DNA from: Caulobacteraceae bacterium
GTDB lineage: Bacteria; Pseudomonadota; Alphaproteobacteria; Caulobacterales; Caulobacteraceae
Reading direction: 5' to 3'
Assembly: GCA_947501315.1 (NCBI GenBank)
Contig: CANMXH010000002.1
Location: 1-33,386 of the forward strand
DNA length: 33,386 bases
The notes beneath the pieces are model-generated. The model did no database searches, was not told the origin of the DNA, and saw only the letters and a list, made by a program, of their open reading frames with translations. Positions 16,328 through 23,663 of the stretch are shown here, in pieces; positions within the stretch are counted from its first letter, which is position 1, and the number at the start of each line of letters is the position of its first letter. A program made the position numbers and the translations under genes.

Positions 16328-18490
16328 GTGAAAGTCGCCAGCGTCCTCATCCCCCTGCCGGTGCCGGAAGCCTTCGACTACGAGGTCCCCGAAGGGCTCG
16401 AGGTCGTGCGCGGGGATCAGGTCGCCGTGCCTTTGGGGCCCCGGCTGATTCGGGGGGTTGTTTCCGAATCGCGCGAGACCACGGGATCAAACCGGCAGCT
16501 GAAGACCATCGACCATGTTCTGGACGAGCCGCGCCTGCCCGAACGCACCGTGGATTTCGTCGAATGGGCCGCCCGCTGGACCCTGAGTGCGCCGGGGGAG
16601 ATGGCGGCGGCGGCGCTGAAGGGGCTGCGTGCCCCCCGGCCCCGGCCCGAGCGGCGCGTGCGACGGGTCGGGGACCGGGCGCCCGCCAAGCTGACGGCAC
16701 CGCGCGTGGCGGTCCTGGAGGCACTGGGTCACGGCGCCATGCCGGGTGCCGATCTGGCGCGGGCGGCGGGGGTGTCCTCCGGCGTGGTCAAGGGCCTGCT
16801 GGATGAGGGCGTGCTGGAGGTCATCGAGGTCGAGGCGGTCGCCGCCTTCGATCCGCCCCATCCGGATCATGCCCCGGCCGCGCTCAATCCTGACCAGGCG
16901 GCGGCGGCGACCGCGATCGCGGCGGCGACGGGCAAGGGCGGCTTTGCCCCCTTCCTGCTCGACGGCGTCACCGGCTCGGGCAAGACCGAGGCCTATATGG
17001 AGGCCGCGGCGCGGACGCTGAAGGCCGATCCGGCGGCCCAGATCCTGATCCTGCTGCCCGAGATCGCCCTGACCCAGGACCTGATCGCCCGGATCACGGC
17101 CCGGTTCGGCACCCCGCCGGCCGAATGGCACTCCGGCATTGCCCCGCCCCGCCGTCGCCAGGTCTGGGAGGCCGTCTGCGCGGGCCGCTGCAATATCGTG
17201 GTCGGGGCCCGCTCGGCCCTGTTCCTGCCCTTCGTCAACCTGCGTCTGCTGGTCGTGGACGAAGAGCACGACGGCTCGTTCAAACAGGGGGAGGGGCTGG
17301 TCTATCACGGCCGCGACCTGGCGGTGTCGCGGGCCCGGATCGAGGGGGCTACGGTGGTACTGGCCTCGGCCACCCCGTCGCTGGAAACCCTGTGGAACGC
17401 GCAGCAGGGCCGCTACGGCTGGCTTAAGCTGGCGGCGCGGCATGGGGCGGCGGTCCTGCCGGAGGTGACGCTGCTGGACCTGCGGACCTGCCCGCCAGAC
17501 CCGCAGACCTGGCTGTCCCAGCCCTTGCGCGAGGCCATCGGTGAGACCTTGTTGCGGGGCGAACAGACCCTGCTGTTCCTGAACCGGCGCGGCTATGCGC
17601 CGGTGGTTCTTTGTCGCGCCTGCGGTCACCGGATGACGGCGCCCGATACCGACAGCTGGCTGGTTGAGCATCGCTACACCGGCCGGCTGATCTGCCACCT
17701 GACCGGCTTCACCATGGCGCGGCCGAAACACTGTCCGTCCTGCGGCGCGGTCGACAGTCTGGTCTCGGTCGGCCCCGGGGTCGAACGGGTCGAGGAAGAG
17801 GTACGCCAGCTCTTCCCCGAGGCGCGCACGGCGGTGTTCAGCTCCGACACCACCCCCGATGCCAGGGCCGCCCGCGCCCTGATCCAGCGGATGACCGACG
17901 GCGAGATCGACATCCTCGTCGCCACCCAGGCGGCAGCCAAGGGCCATAATTTCCCCCTTCTGACCCTCGTCGGTGTGGTTGATGCCGATCTCGGCCTGCG
18001 CGGTGGCGACCTGCGGGCCGCAGAGCGGACCTTCCAGCTGCTGACCCAGGCGACGGGCCGGGCGGGGCGGGCGGACAGACCTGGCCGCGCCGTCCTGCAG
18101 ACCTGGACCCCCGAACATCCGGTGCTGATGGCGCTGGCGGCCGGCGACCGCGACGCCTTCGTCGCGGCCGAACTGGCCGAGCGTGAGGCCGCCTTCCTGC
18201 CGCCTTACGGCCGGCTGGCGGCGATCATCCTGTCGAGCGAAAATGCGGTGGCGGTCGAGAAATTGGCGCGCGAACTGGCCGGTTCGATTCCCAATGCGGA
18301 ACGCCTTGAAGTCTATGGCCCGGCAGACGCACCGCTGGCCCTGGTGCGCGGTCGCCGCCGCAAGCGGCTGCTGGTCCGCGCCGACCGCGACGTCGACCTG
18401 CAGGGCTTCCTCCGGGCCTGGCTGGCGCGGGTGAAGGTGCCGGGGTCGGTGCGGCTGACGGTGGACGTGGACCCGTACAACTTTCTTTAG
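16328..18490 (+). CDS. priA: Primosomal replication restart helicase PriA
   Basis: A 720-residue superfamily 2 helicase that reloads the replisome at stalled forks. The N-terminal DNA-binding part begins KVASVLIPLPVPEAFDYEVP. A winged-helix-like segment spans about 120-165, Walker A is GVTGSGKT (213-220) and Walker B is DEEH (311-314). The zinc domain keeps Cys429, Cys432, Cys456, Cys469 and Cys472 but has Ala438, Thr441 and Thr459 where classical PriA has cysteines, so one of the two zinc sites appears lost. The GTG start follows AAGGGC. The frame stays open upstream for 205 codons, but only as antisense of fsa. A 43-bp repeat begins at the last base of the stop codon. Confidence 0.95.
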   Translation: MKVASVLIPLPVPEAFDYEVPEGLEVVRGDQVAVPLGPRLIRGVVSESRETTGSNRQLKTIDHVLDEPRLPERTVDFVEWAARWTLSAPGEMAAAALKGLRAPRPRPERRVRRVGDRAPAKLTAPRVAVLEALGHGAMPGADLARAAGVSSGVVKGLLDEGVLEVIEVEAVAAFDPPHPDHAPAALNPDQAAAATAIAAATGKGGFAPFLLDGVTGSGKTEAYMEAAARTLKADPAAQILILLPEIALTQDLIARITARFGTPPAEWHSGIAPPRRRQVWEAVCAGRCNIVVGARSALFLPFVNLRLLVVDEEHDGSFKQGEGLVYHGRDLAVSRARIEGATVVLASATPSLETLWNAQQGRYGWLKLAARHGAAVLPEVTLLDLRTCPPDPQTWLSQPLREAIGETLLRGEQTLLFLNRRGYAPVVLCRACGHRMTAPDTDSWLVEHRYTGRLICHLTGFTMARPKHCPSCGAVDSLVSVGPGVERVEEEVRQLFPEARTAVFSSDTTPDARAARALIQRMTDGEIDILVATQAAAKGHNFPLLTLVGVVDADLGLRGGDLRAAERTFQLLTQATGRAGRADRPGRAVLQTWTPEHPVLMALAAGDRDAFVAAELAEREAAFLPPYGRLAAIILSSENAVAVEKLARELAGSIPNAERLEVYGPADAPLALVRGRRRKRLLVRADRDVDLQGFLRAWLARVKVPGSVRLTVDVDPYNFL

Positions 18491-18532
18491 GGCGCTAACG
18501 CTCGCGACACGGTCGCTCGCTGCTTGAGCGCG
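18490..18532. repeat. 43-bp dispersed repeat copy abutting the priA stop
   Basis: GGGCGCTAACGCTCGCGAC, then ACGGTCGCTCGC and TGCTTGAGCGCG. It differs from the copy at 33285-33327 at a single base. The first G is the last base of the priA TAG. It leads directly into the 64-bp tandem duplication. Confidence 0.88.
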
Positions 18533-18656
18533 AAGCGCCAGGCCGCGTCGGGTCGAAAAGGCGGAGCCTTTTGACCGCGGCCCAACAGGGACCGCGAAGC
18601 GCCAGGCCGCGTCGGGTCGAAAAGGCGGAGCCTTTTGACGGCGGCCCAACAGGAAC
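18529..18656. repeat. Tandem duplication of a 64-bp unit carrying a terminator-like hairpin
   Basis: Two copies of a 64-base unit start at 18529 and 18593 and are almost identical (CGCGAAGCGCCAGGCCGCG at each start). Each unit contains AAAAGGC-GGA-GCCTTTT (18556-18572 and 18620-18636), a symmetric hairpin with A and T flanks that could stop transcription from either side between the converging priA and cyclotransferase genes. Confidence 0.88.
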
Positions 18657-18680
18657 AAACGCTGGCGTCGCGAACCGAGG

Positions 18681-19466
18681 TCAGCGCGGCCCGGTCAGCC
18701 GGATCTCGAACAGCTTTGGCCAGTTCTTGCCGGTCACGAACAGCCGGCGGCCCTCCGGGTCCCATGCGATGCCGTTCAGCACGGCGTCGGTCGGGTCCAG
18801 TCCACTGCGGTCCGGCATCAGTTCGGTCAGGTCGATGATGCCCGTGATCGTGCCCGTGGCCGGGTCTATGCGGACGATGTAATCCGTCTGCCAAAGGTTG
18901 GCGAAGACCTCGCCCTCGATCCATTCCAGCTCATTGATCTGGCTGACCGGACGGCCCCGCAGGGTGACGGGGACGCGCCCGGTTTCCTGCAGCGTCACGG
19001 GATCGAGGAAGCGCAGGGCTGCCGTGCCGTCTGACAGGATCAGCCGCGTCGTGTCGTGCGTCAGGCCCCAACCCTCGCCGGCATAGGTGAACTCTCCCTC
19101 TGGCTCGAGCGTCTCGGGGTCCCAGATGAAGCCCTTGCCGCCTTTCCATGTCAGGGTCAGGACGCGATCACCGACCGCGGTCAGCCCCTCGCCGAAATAG
19201 GCCTCGTCCAGCTCGCGCTTCTGCAGGACGACGCCGTCCTCCAGCCGGACCCGACGGACGGTCGAGGGATAGCGGCCGGTGCTCTCCAGCAGCTCACCGT
19301 CGCGGAAAACCAGCCCCTGGGTGAAGGCCGCGGGGTCGTGCGGATAGACCCGCACGACCTCGAAACCATAGACCGGAACGGGCGTGGCCGCGGGCGCCGT
19401 CGCCGACTGTGCTGCCGCCGGGAGCGGCGTCAGCAGCAGGGCGATCAGGAGCGCCGCGGCCCGCAT
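18681..19466 (-). CDS. Glutaminyl-peptide cyclotransferase (plant/bacterial beta-propeller type)
   Basis: A 261-residue secreted protein: a signal peptide over about 1-20 (ending PAAAQ), then a five-bladed-propeller glutamine cyclotransferase domain. Landmarks are YPHDPAAFTQGLVF, LLESTGRYPSTVRRV, EAYFGEGL, GEGWGLTHD, INELEWIEGEVFANLWQTD split over two strands, and LNGIAWDP...FVTGKNWPKLFEI. The family converts N-terminal glutamine of exported peptides to pyroglutamate in the periplasm. The open frame extends to 19964, but that part is antisense-like read-through of the terC gene. The start chosen is 2 bases after the terC-like stop, so the two are co-transcribed. Confidence 0.9.
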   Translation of the reverse strand: MRAAALLIALLLTPLPAAAQSATAPAATPVPVYGFEVVRVYPHDPAAFTQGLVFRDGELLESTGRYPSTVRRVRLEDGVVLQKRELDEAYFGEGLTAVGDRVLTLTWKGGKGFIWDPETLEPEGEFTYAGEGWGLTHDTTRLILSDGTAALRFLDPVTLQETGRVPVTLRGRPVSQINELEWIEGEVFANLWQTDYIVRIDPATGTITGIIDLTELMPDRSGLDPTDAVLNGIAWDPEGRRLFVTGKNWPKLFEIRLTGPR

Positions 19467-19468
19467 GG

Positions 19469-20272
19469 TCAGACGCCGGGCTCGGCGGTCTCGGCCTTGT
19501 TGAGGCCGGCCTGGTGCGCTTCGGCGGCGGCCGCCTTCTTCGCCTGGGCCTTGCGCGAGATCATGTTGAGGATCTCGACGGCGGCCGAGAAGGCCATGGC
19601 CGTGTAGATATAGCCCTTCGGCACATGGGCTCCGAAGCCCTCGGCGATCAGCACCATGCCGATCATCAGCAGGAAGCCCAGCGCCAGCATCACGACCGTA
19701 GGGTTGTCGTTGATGAAGTTCGCCAGCGGATCGGCGGCCAGCAGCATGACGGCGACGGCCACCAGCACGGCCACGACCATGATGGGCAGGTGATCGGTCA
19801 TGCCGACCGCGGTCAGGATCGAGTCGATGGAGAAGACCAGGTCCAGCAGGATGATCTGGAAAATGGCCGAACCGACGTTCGAGACCACGACGTCCTTCTT
19901 GTCGAGCAGCTCGTGGCTGGCCTTGGTATCGACGCTGTGGTGGATTTCCTTGGTCGCCTTCCACAACAGGAACAGGCCGCCCGCGATCAGGATCATGTCC
20001 TTCCAGGAGAAGGCATTGTCCATGACGGTAAAGACCGGGGCGGTAAGGCTGACGATCCAGGCAATCATCGACAGCAGCGCCAGCCGCATGATCAGGGCCA
20101 GCGAAATGCCGATGCGACGGACACGCTGCCGGTGCTCAGGCGGAAGTTTGTTCGACAGGATCGAGATGAAGATCAGATTGTCGATCCCCAGCACCACTTC
20201 CATAACGACAAGCGTAACCAAGGCCGCCCAGGCGGCGGGATCGGAAAGAAGCGGGATTATGGAGTCGAACAT
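19469..20272 (-). CDS. TerC family integral membrane protein
   Basis: A 267-residue membrane protein of the TerC family (tellurite-resistance-associated, and more broadly metal-ion, notably manganese, homeostasis). Six or seven hydrophobic helices are visible. The conserved acidic helix motifs are EVVLGIDNLIFI (about 25-36) and LDLVFSIDSILT (about 147-158), with NDNP later. The C-terminal tail is basic and alanine-rich. The metal or substrate handled here is unknown. A promoter with a TATAGA -10 lies about 40 bases upstream, and the cyclotransferase gene follows after 2 bases. Confidence 0.9.
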   Translation of the reverse strand: MFDSIIPLLSDPAAWAALVTLVVMEVVLGIDNLIFISILSNKLPPEHRQRVRRIGISLALIMRLALLSMIAWIVSLTAPVFTVMDNAFSWKDMILIAGGLFLLWKATKEIHHSVDTKASHELLDKKDVVVSNVGSAIFQIILLDLVFSIDSILTAVGMTDHLPIMVVAVLVAVAVMLLAADPLANFINDNPTVVMLALGFLLMIGMVLIAEGFGAHVPKGYIYTAMAFSAAVEILNMISRKAQAKKAAAAEAHQAGLNKAETAEPGV

Positions 20273-20311
20273 CGTTGGCGTGATCCTGAGAGCTTGGAGC
20301 TGGAACTTACC

Positions 20312-20339
20312 TCTATAGTGTCGGTCGCCGGTGCGGCAA
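20312..20339 (-). promoter_or_regulatory. Candidate promoter of the terC-like operon
   Basis: On the minus strand TTGCCG (20334-20339) and TATAGA (20312-20317) are 16 bases apart. Four and five positions respectively match the sigma-70 consensus. The implied leader before the ATG at 20272 is about 33 bases. Confidence 0.5.
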
Positions 20340-20396
20340 TGCGACGGGTTGTGGCGGCCAGTCTCGGTTGCGGTCGGGGGGTTACGATGCTATCAG

Positions 20397-20460
20397 GCGC
20401 CCGGCTGAGCCGGAGGGCGCGTTGCGAGACGCGTCCCCCAAGTGCTTTCTCAAAGCATTT
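20397..20460 (+). other. Run of three hairpins upstream of atpH
   Basis: In 64 bases there are three inverted repeats: GCGCCC...GGGCGC around a GGCTGAGCC core (20397-20420), CGCGT/ACGCG (20418-20433, overlapping the first) and AAGTGCTTT-CTC-AAAGCATTT (20440-20460, 9 bp with one G-T pair). None has a T run. They lie 70-130 bases before the atpH start and could be leader structure or a terminator for an upstream transcript. Apart from the terC-like promoter, I see nothing else convincing between 20273 and 20528. Confidence 0.4.
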
Positions 20461-20528
20461 CAGACCTTTGACTGGCGCGGATACGCCGCCGGTCGCCAAC
20501 CCGAACGCTAACCGCGCGGACATGACTA

Positions 20529-21083
20529 GTGGCTGACGACTACAGGACGACGGAAGTCGGCGAGCGCTACGCACAGGCGCTGTTCGACCTTGCTGATGAA
20601 ACGGGCGCGCTGGAGGCGGTTCGCGCCGACCTGGCCTCGCTGCGTGCGGCCTGGAACGAGAGCGCCGACCTGCGCCGTCTGGCGCAGTCGCCGGTCATTG
20701 CCGCCGAGGACCAGCAGAAGGGTCTGACGGCCATTGCCGACAAGGCGAAGTTCAACCGGGTCACCCGGAATTTCCTCGGCCTGCTGGCCCAGAACGGCCG
20801 CTCGCGCGACCTGACGGCCGTGATCGCCGGTTTCGACCTGCTGTATGCGAAGAAGACCGGCGTGGTCGCCGCCGAGGTCGTTTCGGCCCAGGCCCTGACC
20901 GCTGCCCAGATGAAGTCGATCCAGTCTGCCCTGCGCACCTCGCTGGGCAAGGATCCCGAAATGACCGCCCGCGTCGATCCGTCGATCCTGGGCGGCCTCA
21001 AGGTCAAGGTCGGCTCGAAACTCTTCGATGCCTCGCTGAAGACCAAGCTTGACCAGATGAAGTTTGCCCTGAAGCGCGCGTAA
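20529..21083 (+). CDS. atpH: ATP synthase F1 delta subunit
   Basis: A 184-residue delta (OSCP) subunit that joins the F1 catalytic head to the peripheral stalk. The N-terminal helical domain starts with GERYAQALFDLADE, and the C-terminal part has the usual VVAAEVVSAQALTAAQ and LGGLKVKVGSKLFDASLKTKLDQM (split here by the beta-hairpin). The start is GTG. An in-frame stop just upstream rules out any earlier one, and no strong ribosome-binding site is visible. A five-codon frame (ATG to TGA, 20522-20536) overlaps the start in another phase. It is first of atpHAGDC. The F0 genes are elsewhere, as is normal in alphaproteobacteria. Confidence 0.94.
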   Translation: MADDYRTTEVGERYAQALFDLADETGALEAVRADLASLRAAWNESADLRRLAQSPVIAAEDQQKGLTAIADKAKFNRVTRNFLGLLAQNGRSRDLTAVIAGFDLLYAKKTGVVAAEVVSAQALTAAQMKSIQSALRTSLGKDPEMTARVDPSILGGLKVKVGSKLFDASLKTKLDQMKFALKRA

Positions 21084-21152
21084 GCGCGCTGACCCACCAG
21101 AATCCAGCGGGCCCGACCGGTGCGCTGACAAGACGATAACAGAGAGCCTGTC

Positions 21153-22688
21153 ATGGACATCCGCGCCGCCGAAATCTCGGCCATCCTCAAGTCGCAGATC
21201 GCCTCCTTCGGCGTCGAAGCGGACGTGTCCGACGTCGGCCAGGTGCTGTCGGTCGGCGACGGCATCGCCCGCATCCACGGTCTGGACAATGTCCAGGCCG
21301 GCGAGATGATCGAATTCCCGAAAGCCGGTGTGAAGGGCATGGCCCTGAACCTCGAGCGCGACAACGTCGGTGCCGTGATCTTCGGCCAGGACAACCAGAT
21401 CGCCGAGGGCGACGAGGTCCGCCGCCTCGGCGAGATCGTGGACGTGCCGGTCGGCAAGGGCCTGCTGGGCCGCGTCGTCAACCCGCTGGGCGAGCCGATC
21501 GACGGCAAGGGCCCGATCCAGTTCACCGAGCGTCGCCGCGTCGATGTGAAGGCCCCGGGCATTATCCCCCGGAAGTCGGTGCATGAGCCGATGCAGACCG
21601 GCCTGAAGGCCATCGACACCCTGATCCCGATCGGCCGTGGCCAGCGCGAGCTGATCATCGGTGACCGTCAGGTCGGCAAGACCGCCGTCGCCGTCGACAC
21701 CATCCTGAACCAGAAGAGCACCAACGCCGCCGCGACGTCGGAAGGCGACAAGCTGTACTGCATCTATGTCGCCATCGGTCAGAAGCGCTCGACCGTCGCC
21801 CAGATCGTCAAGACGCTCGAGGAGCGCGGCGCCCTGGACTACACCATCGTCGTCGCCGCCACGGCGTCCGAGCCGGCCCCGCTGCAGTTCCTGGCCCCGT
21901 TCTCGGGCACGGCCATGGGCGAGTTCTTCCGCGACAACGGCATGCACGCCCTGATCGTCTATGACGACCTGTCCAAACAGGCTGTGGCCTATCGCCAGAT
22001 GTCCCTGCTGCTGCGCCGCCCGCCGGGCCGCGAAGCCTATCCGGGCGACGTCTTCTATCTGCACAGCCGCCTGCTGGAGCGTTCGGCCAAGCTGAACGCC
22101 GACTACGGCTCGGGCTCCATGACCGCCCTGCCGCTGATCGAGACCCAGGCCAACGACGTGTCGGCCTACATCCCGACCAATGTGATCTCGATCACCGACG
22201 GCCAGATCTTCCTCGAGTCCGACCTGTTCTACCAGGGCATCCGCCCGGCCGTGAACGTCGGCATCTCGGTGTCGCGCGTGGGCTCCTCGGCCCAGACCAA
22301 GGCGATGAAGAAGGTCGCCGGCTCGATCAAGGGCGAGCTGGCCCAGTATCGGGAAATGGCCGCCTTCGCGAAATTCGGTTCGGACCTCGACGCCTCGACC
22401 CAGAAGCTGCTGGCCCGCGGCGCCCGCCTGACCGAGCTGCTGAAGCAGCCGCAGTACAGCCCGCTGACCATGGAAGAGCAGGTCGTCTCGGTCTACGCCG
22501 GAACGCGCGGCTACCTCGATGGCATCGCCGTCGGCGACATCGGCCGGTTCGAGAGCGAGCTGCTGGCCCGCATCAAGTCGTCGAACGCCGGCCTGCTGGA
22601 CGGCATCCGCGCCAAGAAGGACCTGACCGCCGAGCTCGAAGCCGAGCTGAAGTCGGTTCTGGAAGCCTTCGTCAAGACCTTCGCCTGA
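21153..22688 (+). CDS. atpA: ATP synthase F1 alpha subunit
   Basis: A 511-residue non-catalytic nucleotide-binding subunit of the F1 head. The N-terminal beta-barrel includes SVGDGIARIHGL, the Walker A is GDRQVGKT (170-177), and the family signature around PAVNVGISVSRVGSSAQ is intact before the C-terminal helical domain. The length is standard. The gene follows atpH after 69 bases with AGAGAG before the ATG, and atpG follows after 32 bases. Confidence 0.98.
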   Translation: MDIRAAEISAILKSQIASFGVEADVSDVGQVLSVGDGIARIHGLDNVQAGEMIEFPKAGVKGMALNLERDNVGAVIFGQDNQIAEGDEVRRLGEIVDVPVGKGLLGRVVNPLGEPIDGKGPIQFTERRRVDVKAPGIIPRKSVHEPMQTGLKAIDTLIPIGRGQRELIIGDRQVGKTAVAVDTILNQKSTNAAATSEGDKLYCIYVAIGQKRSTVAQIVKTLEERGALDYTIVVAATASEPAPLQFLAPFSGTAMGEFFRDNGMHALIVYDDLSKQAVAYRQMSLLLRRPPGREAYPGDVFYLHSRLLERSAKLNADYGSGSMTALPLIETQANDVSAYIPTNVISITDGQIFLESDLFYQGIRPAVNVGISVSRVGSSAQTKAMKKVAGSIKGELAQYREMAAFAKFGSDLDASTQKLLARGARLTELLKQPQYSPLTMEEQVVSVYAGTRGYLDGIAVGDIGRFESELLARIKSSNAGLLDGIRAKKDLTAELEAELKSVLEAFVKTFA

Positions 22689-22720
22689 GCCCCGGCCGGA
22701 TAGCGAGAGAGTAGCCCCGG

Positions 22721-23599
22721 ATGGCCAGCCTCAAGGAAATGCGCAATCGGATCGGAAGCGTGAAGTCCACGCAGAAGATCACGAAAGCCCTGAACATGGT
22801 CGCCGCGGCCAAGCTGAAGCGCGCCCAGGACCAGGCCGAAAGCGCCCGTCCCTATGCCCGCAAGATGGCCGCGGTCATCGCCAACCTCGCCGCCGGCGTG
22901 TCCGGCGACGGGGCGCCCAAACTGCTGGCCGGCACGGGTTCTGACCAGAAGCACCTGATCGTCGTCGCCACCGGCGACAAGGGTCTGGCCGGTGGGTTCA
23001 ACACCAATGTAATCCGGGCCGCACGCGAGCGAATCAACGGACTGATTGCGGCCGGCAAGGACGTCCGCATCATCGCCGTGGGCCGCAAGTCGCGCGACGG
23101 GCTGACGCGCCTGTATGGCGACAAGCTGGTGAAGACCTTCGAGATGTCGGATCACAAGGTCATCGGCCTGCCGGCGGCGGAGCCGATCGCGGCCCTGATC
23201 GCCGAACAGTTCGAGGGCGGCCACGCCGACGTCGTGACCCTGTTCTTCAGCCGCTTCCAGTCGGTCATCTCCCAGATCCCGACCCCGAAACAGCTGATCC
23301 CGGCGGTCGTTGACGGGGATGCGCCGCCGATCGACCTGAACGGCGCGACCTATGAGTACGAGCCCTCGGAAGAGGAAATCCTCGAGACCCTGCTGCCGCG
23401 CAATATCACCACCCAGGTGCTGGCCGCCCTTTACGAGAACCAGGCCAGCTTCTTCGGGGCCCAGATGGGCGCCATGGACAACGCCACGCGCAACGCCGGC
23501 GACCTGATCAACAGCCTGACCCTGCAGTACAACCGCAAGCGCCAGGCCCAGATCACCACCGAACTGATCGAGATCATTGCGGGCGCCGAAGCCCTCTGA
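22721..23599 (+). CDS. atpG: ATP synthase F1 gamma subunit
   Basis: A 292-residue central rotor-shaft subunit. The two long coiled-coil helices are recognisable at the ends: MASLKEMRNRIGSVKSTQKI near the start and the signature ARNAGDLINSLTLQYNRKRQ near the end (about 259-278), with TELIEIIAGAEAL closing the protein. The middle forms the Rossmann-like domain. There is no sign of truncation. Confidence 0.98.
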   Translation: MASLKEMRNRIGSVKSTQKITKALNMVAAAKLKRAQDQAESARPYARKMAAVIANLAAGVSGDGAPKLLAGTGSDQKHLIVVATGDKGLAGGFNTNVIRAARERINGLIAAGKDVRIIAVGRKSRDGLTRLYGDKLVKTFEMSDHKVIGLPAAEPIAALIAEQFEGGHADVVTLFFSRFQSVISQIPTPKQLIPAVVDGDAPPIDLNGATYEYEPSEEEILETLLPRNITTQVLAALYENQASFFGAQMGAMDNATRNAGDLINSLTLQYNRKRQAQITTELIEIIAGAEAL

Positions 23600-23663
23600 T
23601 CCGAACCCCGCCCAGATACGCCCAGCTACACGCCAAGCACGACCTTCCGAACGGAACGAACCG

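Noticed and set aside
16487..18658. A 723-codon minus-strand frame opposite priA
   Set aside because: It mirrors priA codon use and has no domain signature. Its start lies in a dispersed repeat.
18681..19964. A 427-residue version of the cyclotransferase
   Set aside because: The upstream 166 codons overlap the terC-like gene in another frame and lack protein character. A signal peptide starts at 19466.
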